DNA of 13,503 nucleotides. It comes from Azoarcus sp. (lineage in GTDB: Bacteria > Pseudomonadota > Gammaproteobacteria > Burkholderiales > Rhodocyclaceae). Positions 7,564-13,503 of this stretch are shown here, one piece after another. The number at the start of each line of letters is the position of its first letter. Positions within the stretch are counted from its first letter, which is position 1. Below the pieces are notes generated by a model. That model did not search any database. It was not told where the DNA came from and saw only the letters and a program-made list of their open reading frames with translations. The DNA lies in NCBI GenBank assembly GCA_031268685.1, contig JAIRWW010000057.1, positions 1-13,503 of the forward strand, written 5' to 3'. The position numbers were made by a program, and so were the translations under genes.

Positions 7564-8241
7564 TCAAGTCTGTTTCAGCCGGGCGAGCGCCAGTTCCGCC
7601 GATTGTTGCTCCGCCGCGCGGCGGCTGCTGCCATGCCCTATGGTGCGCAAGGAAAACATCGGCACCTCGCATGCGACTTCAAATTCCTGCGCATGCGCTT
7701 CGCCCAGCACCCGGAGCATGGTATATGTCGGCAATGCCAGCCTGCGCCCCTGCAACCATTCCTGAAGCGCGGTCTTGGGATCTTTACCTGGGAAAACGGG
7801 GTTTACTTCGGCCAGCAAGGGTTCAAACAGACGGTTTACCAATGTCCGCGCAGCCTCGAATCCGGCATCGAGGCAGACTGCCGCAATAATGGCCTCTACC
7901 GCGTCGGCCAATATGGAAGGACGGCGCGCCCCGCCCGAACGCAATTCGCCTTCACCCAAACGCAGGCAAGGGCCAAGCTCGATATCGAGCGCCACGCGGG
8001 CGAGCGCATCCTGGCAGACCAGTGAAGCGCGCGCGCGCGACATTTCACCTTCGCGCAAATCGGTAAAGCGCCCGAACAACGCGATAGACATTGCGCAATT
8101 AAGCACGCTATCGCCGAGGAATTCGAGCCGTTCGTTATTGAATTGCCCAGCGCTGCGATGGGTCAATGCTTGTTCAAGCAATGCCTTATCGGCAAAAACA
8201 TGGCCGATGCGCTCTTGCAGGCGGTCGATGAACTCTTTCAT
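7564..8241 (-). CDS. rnc: Ribonuclease III
   Basis: Double-strand-specific endoribonuclease that processes the rRNA precursor and structured mRNAs. The product has 225 residues, as in E. coli. The RNase III signature NERLEFLGDS lies at 36-45, with metal-site residues E40 and D44 and the second pair D113 and E116 in ILADAVEAIIAAV. The C-terminal double-stranded-RNA-binding domain spans about 153-222 (DPKTALQEWLQG … GHGSSRRAAEQQSAELAL). Its ATG overlaps the DUF4845 stop as ATGA, and its stop lies 2 bp before era. RNase III often cleaves structured leaders of its own operon; I did not find an obvious long stem here that would prove it. Confidence 0.98.
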   Translation of the reverse strand: MKEFIDRLQERIGHVFADKALLEQALTHRSAGQFNNERLEFLGDSVLNCAMSIALFGRFTDLREGEMSRARASLVCQDALARVALDIELGPCLRLGEGELRSGGARRPSILADAVEAIIAAVCLDAGFEAARTLVNRLFEPLLAEVNPVFPGKDPKTALQEWLQGRRLALPTYTMLRVLGEAHAQEFEVACEVPMFSLRTIGHGSSRRAAEQQSAELALARLKQT

Positions 8242-8603
8242 TTGCTGTCGTCTTTACTGGATGCCTTGAAATCGAACAGCAGGCTGATATTGCTGACAAG
8301 CGGCACCTTGTGCGAGTACTCGGCCTCGATCACGATGCCTCCGCCAGCCCTGCGAATGGCGAGATCGCCCGGCTTTATTTGGCTGATGCCATCGACTATG
8401 GCCTGACGCTCGTATCTTTTGCGCAATTCGGAATCGGACACATCGCTGCCAGCTTCGCTGGCAACCTGCGCAATGATGTGCTTCAACGAAAAATATTCCT
8501 TGTAGGGGCCAACCATCTTGAGTCCGACCAACAAAACCACGCAGACCAAGATCACCACGAGAATCATGCCGATCAGGCTTATACCGTGCTGGCGGAATCT
8601 CAT
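8238..8603 (-). CDS. DUF4845 single-pass membrane protein
   Basis: A 121-residue protein of unknown function, typically found between lepB and rnc in beta- and gammaproteobacteria. The N terminus (MRFRQHGISLIGMILVVILV) is a short basic leader followed by one hydrophobic helix (about 7-29). It resembles a pilin-type leader but has G where the hallmark Glu5 would be. The rest is predicted soluble outside the membrane and ends KASSKDDSK. I chose ATG 8603-8601 over the adjacent GTG at 8606 because the ribosome-binding site AAGGAG (complement of 8609-8614) sits 5 bp from the ATG but only 2 bp from the GTG. It overlaps rnc as ATGA, so it may set rnc translation. The family call comes from context plus the N-terminal pattern. 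Confidence 0.85.
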   Translation of the reverse strand: MRFRQHGISLIGMILVVILVCVVLLVGLKMVGPYKEYFSLKHIIAQVASEAGSDVSDSELRKRYERQAIVDGISQIKPGDLAIRRAGGGIVIEAEYSHKVPLVSNISLLFDFKASSKDDSK

Positions 8604-8622
8604 CACAGCTCCTTCTCAACGG

Positions 8623-9426
8623 TCAATGAAAGCGTCCGACACGTCCCAGGTCGTCGAAATTGAACCAGATGAAGAAAGCCCGCCCGACTATGTTCCCCTC
8701 AGGCACAAACCCCCACACCCGGCTGTCGGCACTATTGTCACGGTTGTCGCCCATGACCAGGTAATGCCCAGCCGGTACCATACAACTGAACCCGCGCACG
8801 GTATATGTGCAGTTTTCGCGGAACCTGAAATTCTTCGCGCCCGGAACATACGATGGCGCGTCGTCTTCGAGCAAAATGTCATGCTCGACCTCGCCAAGTC
8901 TTTCAGTGTACTTCGGCGAATAATAAGAAGCCTTGACGTGATGGTAGCGGCCAGCCGCCGTAACGGGTACCGGCTCGCCGTTGATACTGAGGCGTTTGTC
9001 GGTGTAATCGACCTTGTCGCCCGGCAGGCCCACCACGCGCTTTATGTAACTCTGCGACGGATCACGAGGATAGCGAAAAACCATGACTTCACCGCGCTGA
9101 GGAAGACCGACATCGAAAATCTTGGCGTCTATCACCGGCAGGCGTATGCCATATGCGAATTTGTTCACCAGGATGAAATCGCCTTCCAGCAGCGTCGGAA
9201 TCATTGAACCGGAAGGAATCTTGTACGGTTCGACAATGAATGAACGCAGGACGAAGACGGCCAGCACGACCGGGAAAAAGGCGGCGCCCCATTCCACCCA
9301 TCCCGGCGATGGAGCATCTGGCGCACGCCGCGCCCTGGCGTAAAAGCGATCCGCCGCCCACAAGGCACCCGTGGTAAACAGCAGCACGAGCAGCACCAAG
9401 GCGAGATTGACACTGGAAAAATCCAC
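8623..9426 (-). CDS. lepB: Signal peptidase I
   Basis: Inner-membrane serine protease that removes Sec and Tat signal peptides on the periplasmic side. The product is 267 residues. Two N-terminal membrane segments (about 7-24 and 48-64) precede the catalytic domain. The nucleophile is S74 in IPSGSMIPTL and the general base K129 in SYIKRVVGLPGD; the conserved GDNRDNSADSRVWGFVP box lies in the C-terminal third. The start is GTG 9426-9424, supported by an AGGAG site (complement of 9432-9436) 5 bp upstream; an overlapping ATG at 9428 is in another frame. It is separated from lepA by 139 bp that include a decayed palindromic element, and followed after 19 bp by DUF4845. Confidence 0.97.
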   Translation of the reverse strand: MDFSSVNLALVLLVLLFTTGALWAADRFYARARRAPDAPSPGWVEWGAAFFPVVLAVFVLRSFIVEPYKIPSGSMIPTLLEGDFILVNKFAYGIRLPVIDAKIFDVGLPQRGEVMVFRYPRDPSQSYIKRVVGLPGDKVDYTDKRLSINGEPVPVTAAGRYHHVKASYYSPKYTERLGEVEHDILLEDDAPSYVPGAKNFRFRENCTYTVRGFSCMVPAGHYLVMGDNRDNSADSRVWGFVPEGNIVGRAFFIWFNFDDLGRVGRFH

Positions 9427-9471
9427 ATCGACTCCTATCGTTCAACTATGCCGGACACGCTTCGTGAAACT

Positions 9472-9557
9472 CCGCACAATCCCGTTCGCCCAAAGGGCAT
9501 CCCCATAGAGCCACGGGCAAGGATCAAGCCCAGCCAGAGCAGGGGGGAATTATCCAG
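9472..9557 (-). repeat. Dispersed palindromic element, copy C (decayed, lepA-lepB gap)
   Basis: An 86-bp degenerate copy in the same orientation as B and D. Recognisable parts are the end AATTATCCAG (9548-9557), the stretch AGCCCAGCCAGAGC (9527-9540) matching the GGCCCGGCCAGAGC of copy B, and CCGTTCGCCC (9482-9491). About 10 bp of one inner arm (CTGGACTTGTCG in B) is deleted, so the long stem can no longer form. It fills most of the 139-bp gap between the lepA stop and the lepB start. Confidence 0.65.
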
Positions 9558-9565
9558 GACTTTCT

Positions 9566-11380
9566 TCATTTGCCTTCGTCCGTTCTCAGCACGGCAAGGA
9601 AGGCTTCCTGCGGAATTTCGACATTTCCGACCTGTTTCATGCGCTTCTTGCCCTCTTTCTGCTTTTCGAGCAATTTTTTCTTACGGGTAATGTCACCGCC
9701 GTAGCACTTGGCGAGCACATTCTTGCGCAATGCCTTGATCGTCTCGCGCGCGATTATGTGCGAACCAATGGCCGCCTGCACAGCAACATCGAACATTTGG
9801 CGCGGAATCAAACCCCGCAGCTTGGCGGCCAACTCGCGGCCACGGTATTGGGCGCTGGCGCGATGCACGATTACCGAGAGCGCATCGACCTTTTCGCCGC
9901 CCACCATCATGTCGAGTTTGACCAGATCCGCCGAACGATATTCCTTGAACTCGTAATCGAGCGAGGCATAACCGCGCGACACAGATTTCAGCTTGTCAAA
10001 AAAATCCATCACCACTTCATTCATCGGCAATTCATAGACGAGTTGCACCTGACGTCCGTGATAACGCATGTCGATCTGCGAGCCACGCTTCTGGTTGCAC
10101 AGCGTGATGACCGGGCCGACATAATCCTGCGGCATGAAGATTGTCGCAGTGATGATAGGCTCGCGGATATCCTGGTACTTGCCCGCCTCGGGCAGCTTGG
10201 CCGGATTTTCGACATGGATGACTTCGCCGCTGTTGAGCACGACCTCATAGACCACCGTCGGCGCGGTGGTGATGAGATCCATGTCGAACTCGCGCTCCAG
10301 CCGCTCCTGCACGATGTCCATGTGCAACAGCCCCAGAAAGCCGCAGCGAAAACCGAAGCCGAGCGCCTGCGAAACCTCCGGCTCGAAACGGAGGGAAGCG
10401 TCGTTCAGGCGCAGCTTTTCAAGCGAATCGCGCAATTGGTCGTATTCGGAAGACTCCACCGGATACAAGCCTGCGAAAACCTGCGGCTTGATTTCCTTGA
10501 AACCCGGCAAGGCTTCGCCAGCCGGACGCGCCGCCAGCGTCAGCGTATCGCCCACCCGCGCCGCTTCCAGCTCCTTGATACCGGCAATGACGAAACCCAC
10601 CTCGCCTGCGGCGAGCTGTTCGCGCCCCACGGCGCGCGGCGTAAACACCCCGACTTGATCGCACGGATACTGCGCGCCGGTCGACATCAAAAGAATGCGG
10701 TCTTTCACCCGCAGCACGCCATCGAAAACCCTGACCAGCATGACGACTCCGACATAATTGTCGAACCACGAGTCGATGATGAGGGCTTTCAGCGGCCCGT
10801 CCGGCCTGCCTTCGGGCGGCGGAATGCGGGCGACGATGAATTCCAGCACATCTTCGACCCCGAGACCGGTCTTGGCCGAGCACGCCACAGCCTCCGAAGC
10901 ATCAACACCAATGACATCCTCGATTTCGGCCCGCGCATTGTCGGGATCGGCAGCTGGCAGGTCGATCTTGTTGAGCACAGGCACCACTTCCACGCCCAGA
11001 TCGAGCGCGGTATAGCAATTGGCCACCGTCTGCGCCTCAACACCCTGCGAGGCATCCACTACCAGCAAGGCACCCTCGCACGCCGACAGCGAGCGGCTGA
11101 CTTCGTAGGAAAAGTCGACGTGTCCCGGCGTGTCGATCAGATTGAGGTTGTAGAGCTGCCCGTCACGGGCACGATATTGCAAGGCCGCCGTCTGTGCCTT
11201 GATCGTAATGCCGCGCTCGCGCTCGATATCCATCGAGTCGAGCACCTGTTCTTCCATCTCGCGTTCGGAAAGCCCGCCGCAAAAATGGATGAGGCGATCG
11301 GCAAGCGTAGACTTGCCGTGATCGATGTGGGCGATGATGGAAAAATTACGGATGTGGAGCATGCTTTCGGCCTGAGACAT
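9566..11380 (-). CDS. lepA: Elongation factor 4 (ribosomal back-translocase)
   Basis: Translational GTPase that acts on the ribosome and is linked to back-translocation and 30S biogenesis. As drawn it has 604 residues. GTPase motifs are AHIDHGKST (17-25), RGITIK (56-61), DTPGHVDF (83-90), NKID (137-140) and SAKTG (168-172). The LepA-specific C-terminal region is present, ending [20 protein letters not shown]. Two starts are possible. ATG 11380 (MSQAES…) lies 1 bp from a perfect hairpin that would bury any ribosome-binding site. ATG 11362 gives [19 protein letters not shown], which matches the usual EF4 N terminus in length, so I lean to 11362 as the real start. The glutaredoxin gene lies 25 bp upstream. 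Confidence 0.97.
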   Translation of the reverse strand: MSQAESMLHIRNFSIIAHIDHGKSTLADRLIHFCGGLSEREMEEQVLDSMDIERERGITIKAQTAALQYRARDGQLYNLNLIDTPGHVDFSYEVSRSLSACEGALLVVDASQGVEAQTVANCYTALDLGVEVVPVLNKIDLPAADPDNARAEIEDVIGVDASEAVACSAKTGLGVEDVLEFIVARIPPPEGRPDGPLKALIIDSWFDNYVGVVMLVRVFDGVLRVKDRILLMSTGAQYPCDQVGVFTPRAVGREQLAAGEVGFVIAGIKELEAARVGDTLTLAARPAGEALPGFKEIKPQVFAGLYPVESSEYDQLRDSLEKLRLNDASLRFEPEVSQALGFGFRCGFLGLLHMDIVQERLEREFDMDLITTAPTVVYEVVLNSGEVIHVENPAKLPEAGKYQDIREPIITATIFMPQDYVGPVITLCNQKRGSQIDMRYHGRQVQLVYELPMNEVVMDFFDKLKSVSRGYASLDYEFKEYRSADLVKLDMMVGGEKVDALSVIVHRASAQYRGRELAAKLRGLIPRQMFDVAVQAAIGSHIIARETIKALRKNVLAKCYGGDITRKKKLLEKQKEGKKRMKQVGNVEIPQEAFLAVLRTDEGK

Positions 11381-11381
11381 T

Positions 11382-11401
11382 CCCTTTGCCTCGGCAAAGG
11401 G
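11382..11401 (-). promoter_or_regulatory. Hairpin abutting the lepA start codon
   Basis: CCCTTTGCC (11382-11390) and GGCAAAGGG (11393-11401) are perfect inverted repeats with a 2-nt centre; in RNA this would be an 8-bp stem with a CGAG tetraloop. In the mRNA its 3' arm AAAGGG is 1 nt from ATG 11380. It lacks a following T-run, so it is not an intrinsic terminator. It could restrain lepA initiation or direct ribosomes to the ATG at 11362. Confidence 0.6.
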
Positions 11402-11405
11402 CGGG

Positions 11406-11678
11406 CTAGCCGGGCAAATCGTCGGATTCTAGCGGAAAAGCCCTGCAAAATGCATCCACGGCTTCCGTGTCGAGACGGTGATGACAAATTTCCCGCTCAC
11501 CAGCGAGCAAAACAGGCACGCATTCGTTCCAGCGCGCTTCCAGGGCCGGGTCTTCGTCGACATCGACGACCTCGATACGCCAGCCATGGCGAATCGCCAG
11601 CGGTTCCAGCGCCGCGATCAGTTCATGGCACAAATGGCACCACTGGCGGCTCAATACCGTGAATACGCGCGCGTTCAA
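11406..11678 (-). CDS. Glutaredoxin-like thioredoxin-fold protein (DUF836 type)
   Basis: A 90-residue small thioredoxin-fold protein. The redox motif is C14-H-L-C17 ([12 protein letters not shown]) and the cis-proline loop is VPV at 54-56. There is no further domain, so it is likely a cytoplasmic thiol reductant with an unidentified partner. The start drawn is TTG 11678-11676, which overlaps the rseC stop as TTGA, in line with the ATGA and GTGA junctions elsewhere; no in-frame ATG or GTG lies nearby. A gene of this family next to lepA is usual in betaproteobacteria. In that synteny a periplasmic protease gene normally lies just upstream, but here rseC does. The fold call is good; the rare start codon makes the exact N terminus uncertain. 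Confidence 0.85.
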   Translation of the reverse strand: MNARVFTVLSRQWCHLCHELIAALEPLAIRHGWRIEVVDVDEDPALEARWNECVPVLLAGEREICHHRLDTEAVDAFCRAFPLESDDLPG

Positions 11679-12370
11679 ACGCCTTGCCCCGGGCGCCCGG
11701 CAGCCTCGCCGCCATCCCGCTCACGTTTCAATTCACGCCCGTAACCGGGCGACAAGACTGCGGCGGGCTTACGCCCATCCCGTGCCCGATTATCCCCCTG
11801 AAGGGGGAGGTTTCTAACCGGAGTCAGTTTTTGATAAAGCGCTGAACAATTTCGTCCGCCCTGAGCTAGCCGAAGGGTATTCTCTGTGGAATCATGGACT
11901 TCGACAGGCTCAACCCGAAGGGATGGGGATTGTTCAGAACTTCGCTCAAGGCGCAAGCGCCAGACAGCCGCGCCCCGTCGGCGGGCACGATAACGCAAAA
12001 CGAACACCATGGATAGAAGCCCGGTCACGGCCCCCGCAGCCGAGGCCGCATCGGCCCACGCCGGCGGCGCCAGACAAACACCCAGCAAGGCCCCAGCCAG
12101 CACCAGCGCCGTACCCAAGCCGTAACTCGCCATCGCCGCCCTCAACGGCAGGCCATCGTCGATAAGCACCTTCACCTGCTCTCCCACATGCAGGCCAAGC
12201 GGATCATCGACGGAAAAAACCTTATCGCTGCTTTTGAACATTTCCGCGAAACGCGGCGCATGGCAGCCTCCAGGCTCGTCGCAATGCCCGCAGCCGCCAC
12301 TATGCCCGACCAGCCGCGCCCATGCTTTTCCTTCATCAGCGCGGATGACCACAGCCTTGGCCTCGATCAT
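11675..12370 (-). CDS. rseC: RseC/SoxR-reducing-system family protein with an extended repeat-derived tail
   Basis: Inner-membrane protein of the sigma-E locus; relatives are linked to modulation of RseA/sigma-E and to reduction of SoxR. The start ATG (MIEAKAVVIRADEG) overlaps the rseB stop as ATGA. The soluble N-terminal domain has the cysteine cluster C27-x2-C30-x5-C36 (GGCGHCDEPGGC), followed by two membrane helices (about 82-103 and 107-126) and a basic stretch RYRARRRG. The family normally ends near residue 150. Here it reaches 231 residues: residues about 144-177 are encoded by element copy D and about 178-231 by unrelated, arginine-rich, low-complexity DNA before the stop in the glutaredoxin start. 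I infer loss of the native stop by element insertion. The core looks intact; whether the tail is tolerated is unknown. Confidence 0.88.
   Translation of the reverse strand: MIEAKAVVIRADEGKAWARLVGHSGGCGHCDEPGGCHAPRFAEMFKSSDKVFSVDDPLGLHVGEQVKVLIDDGLPLRAAMASYGLGTALVLAGALLGVCLAPPAWADAASAAGAVTGLLSMVFVLRYRARRRGAAVWRLRLERSSEQSPSLRVEPVEVHDSTENTLRLAQGGRNCSALYQKLTPVRNLPLQGDNRARDGRKPAAVLSPGYGRELKRERDGGEAAGRPGQGV
11725..11753 (-). other. Solitary type I-C-like CRISPR repeat sequence (no array)
   Basis: A 29-bp sequence beginning GTTTCAATTCACG on the plus strand and closing with CGAC, with a stem CGCCCG (11736-11741) / CGGGCG (11746-11751) and a TAAC loop. On the minus strand it ends GTGAATTGAAAC, one base different from the GTGGATTGAAAC end of type I-C CRISPR repeats. 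There is no second copy at spacer distance on either side and no cas gene, so this is a resemblance only. It lies in the rseC tail. Confidence 0.35.
11794..11807. repeat. GC-rich palindrome in the rseC tail
   Basis: CCCCCT (11794-11799) and AGGGGG (11802-11807) form a perfect inverted repeat around GA. Next to it GGTT (11809-11812) and AACC (11816-11819) form a small second inverted repeat around TCT. Such CCCCCTxxAGGGGG motifs are common intergenic repeats in proteobacteria. No T-run follows, so I do not call it a terminator. Confidence 0.5.
11842..11937 (-). repeat. Dispersed palindromic element, copy D (in rseC tail)
   Basis: A 96-bp copy with a perfect 9-bp terminal inverted repeat, CTGAACAAT (11842-11850) and ATTGTTCAG (11929-11937). 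The inner arms GCCCTGAGCTAGCCGAAGGG (11859-11878) and CTTCGACAGGCTCAACCCG (11899-11917) pair imperfectly. The end sequence differs from copy B (CTGAACAATT versus TGGACAATT), but both ends changed together, so the terminal pairing is kept. It is translated as part of RseC. Confidence 0.88.
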
Positions 12371-13440
12371 TTGCGAACCGCCGCATCCATGGCTTCAGCC
12401 GCTTGTTGCGCGGCGCGCGCCGGCACTTCGCCGAGAACCGTTATCCGCTGTCCATCGACAATGCGCTCAAAGGCGTGTACGGCCCCTCCTCCGGGAAACC
12501 CGCCGCGAGCCTCCGCCCCGGCCTCCGCCGATTCGACGAAAACCGAGATCGCCGCCAGGCCGTCGCTGAAAACCATCTGCACAGTGCCGCCATTGTGGTG
12601 ATGCACTTTCGAGATCAGCGCGAACCCTGGCAAAGGCTCTCCAATACTTTTGTCATTATCAGCCTGACCTGCGACGCCGTTTCCCATATCGATCACGCTC
12701 CAGTCTTCCTGGGGCTTGGCCTGAGCCGCGAGCAGTTCGTCGCCGATATCGCCGCCTATGCGCACATCGCTGAAGGCGAATTGCTCAACCACCTCACCGC
12801 GTGCATCGATCACCTGCGACTTGAGGAGCAGGCCGCTATGCGTCTCGACCCACAGCACATGACCGAAGCGCAGCCCGTCCCGAGGTTCGAGCACCACTTT
12901 CCGAGCCTCGTGGGCGGCAATGCGCCCAGTCTCGCCAAGGCGGACGTTGTAGTTGCCCGCCAGCCCGGCATAGCTTTCCAGCAAACGCCCCGGAAAAACG
13001 CTGCGGGAGCCGACCCGGCTGATGATGACCGTGCGCTGCGCGGGCAGCAGGCAACGAACCTCACTGCCTCTGCGGACGACCTCCCGCGGACTGCCGTCGA
13101 GCACCTCCAGGCGTTCACTTTCTTCTCCATTGGCATAGCGATGCGCAATGCGGGAAGTCTCCAGCCGCCTTCCCGCCTGGTAACTGAAGGTGCCAATGTA
13201 ATTCAGGCGCTGACTGGCCGAGGCTATACGGTCCAGCCAGGCCAGCGGCTCCGCCGCCGGATTGCCGGCGGCGCTTGGATCGGCTGAGAATGGATCAACG
13301 GCAAGGCTGTCAGAATCGGCGGCGGGCGACTGCATAACACCGTCGAGCGCCTGATCGGCAGCAAAGCTGGCGACAGGCTGGCCACACAGCACGCCCAGCC
13401 AAAGAACGAGCCATGACTTCGACGCTTTCATGGATTTCAT
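12367..13440 (-). CDS. rseB: Sigma-E regulatory protein RseB/MucB
   Basis: Periplasmic protein that binds the periplasmic part of the anti-sigma factor RseA and shields it from proteolysis until stress signals arrive. As drawn it has 357 residues. An export signal occupies about residues 1-28 (KASKSWLVLWLGVLCGQPVASFA/AD). A long acidic, Ala/Ser/Pro-rich stretch follows (about 29-65), and then the MucB/RseB lipoprotein-like domain begins at AWLDRIASASQRLNYIGTF. Conserved parts include VLEPRDGLRFGHVLWVETHSGLLLK and the C-terminal domain GFALISKVHHHNGGTVQMVFSDGLAAISVF. ATG 13440 overlaps the rseA stop as ATGA, but GGAGGA directly touches it; ATG 13431 (MKASKS) lies 9 bp from that site and is an equally good start. 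It overlaps rseC as ATGA. Confidence 0.94.
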   Translation of the reverse strand: MKSMKASKSWLVLWLGVLCGQPVASFAADQALDGVMQSPAADSDSLAVDPFSADPSAAGNPAAEPLAWLDRIASASQRLNYIGTFSYQAGRRLETSRIAHRYANGEESERLEVLDGSPREVVRRGSEVRCLLPAQRTVIISRVGSRSVFPGRLLESYAGLAGNYNVRLGETGRIAAHEARKVVLEPRDGLRFGHVLWVETHSGLLLKSQVIDARGEVVEQFAFSDVRIGGDIGDELLAAQAKPQEDWSVIDMGNGVAGQADNDKSIGEPLPGFALISKVHHHNGGTVQMVFSDGLAAISVFVESAEAGAEARGGFPGGGAVHAFERIVDGQRITVLGEVPARAAQQAAEAMDAAVRK

Positions 13441-13503
13441 TCCTCCGCCGGAGTCGATATGGTCCGTATATATTGCACCGCCGCCGGCATGGGACCGCCC
13501 GCC
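13437..13503 (-). CDS. rseA: Anti-sigma-E factor RseA, C-terminal end only
   Basis: The last 21 codons or so of an open frame run in from the right edge and end GGPMPAAVQYIRTISTPAEE, with a TGA that overlaps the rseB ATG as ATGA. RseA is the membrane anti-sigma factor that holds sigma-E and is bound by RseB on the periplasmic side. The 'YxRTxS' ending is typical of betaproteobacterial RseA as I recall it, and rseA always sits immediately before rseB in this locus. The evidence is mostly positional because so little sequence is present. Confidence 0.65.
   Translation of the reverse strand, partial: AGGPMPAAVQYIRTISTPAEE

Noticed and set aside
8447..8463. Perfect 7-bp stem TGCCAGC/GCTGGCA with a TTC loop
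   Set aside because: Lies inside the DUF4845 coding sequence, has no T-run, and is within what is expected by chance in GC-rich DNA.
9427..9565. Promoter for lepB in the lepA-lepB gap
   Set aside because: I could not find a -35/-10 pair with acceptable spacing; most of the gap is the decayed element.
11382..11401. Intrinsic terminator between the glutaredoxin gene and lepA
   Set aside because: Stem is strong but no U-run follows on either strand and the start codon is adjacent.
9758..11662. Long open frame on the plus strand (about 630 codons) opposite lepA and the glutaredoxin gene
   Set aside because: A mirror frame of the highly conserved lepA; no family features and no plausible start signal.
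11690..11830. Possible CRISPR array around the I-C-like repeat
   Set aside because: No second repeat at 60-75 bp spacing on either side; only loose resemblance in flanking GC-rich sequence.

Overview
The window reads as one almost uninterrupted block of minus-strand housekeeping genes from a GC-rich betaproteobacterium. The assignment rests on gene order: rseA-rseB-rseC-(glutaredoxin)-lepA-lepB-DUF4845-rnc-era-recO-pdxJ-acpS-nagZ is the conserved rpoE/lepA/rnc neighbourhood of that class. I cannot fix genus or family (a Rhodocyclales- or Nitrosomonadales-like organism would fit). No rRNA, tRNA, transposase, integrase or cas gene is visible, and no gene-free stretch exceeds 300 bases.

Layout in transcription order (right to left). 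13503-11675: the 3' end of rseA, rseB/mucB and rseC, the envelope-stress sigma-E control genes. 11678-8623: a small glutaredoxin-like gene, lepA (EF4) and lepB (signal peptidase I). 8603-4805: a DUF4845 membrane protein, rnc, era, recO, pdxJ and acpS. 4814-2559: nagZ (cell-wall recycling) and an orphan PhnD-like binding protein. 2562-1: uvrC and pgsA, the latter cut by the window edge. Most junctions are 4-base start/stop overlaps (ATGA, GTGA, TTGA), so these genes are probably translated in a coupled way from long polycistronic mRNAs. Functionally they mix stress response, protein export, ribosome maturation, DNA repair, cofactor and lipid synthesis.

The unusual layer is a family of roughly 86-97 bp imperfect palindromic elements with terminal inverted repeats of the type TGGACAATT/AATTGTCCA. 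Four copies (A 610-706, B 3579-3672, C 9472-9557, D 11842-11937) occupy the loose junctions that lack start/stop overlaps or lie in gene tails. A and C are intergenic. B and D are read in the same frame into the C termini of NagZ and RseC, adding related peptides (…DSTENAFRQVQGERN… and …DSTENTLRLAQGGRN…) to otherwise normal proteins. B also carries a 9-residue tandem duplication, and the nagZ stop lies in a 15-bp tandem duplication that gives two in-frame stops.

The rseC-glutaredoxin junction is the most rearranged place. The degP/mucD protease expected there from synteny is absent, RseC has an 85-residue tail, and the tail DNA holds element D, a GC palindrome and a solitary sequence resembling a type I-C CRISPR repeat. 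A strong hairpin abuts the annotated lepA start codon.
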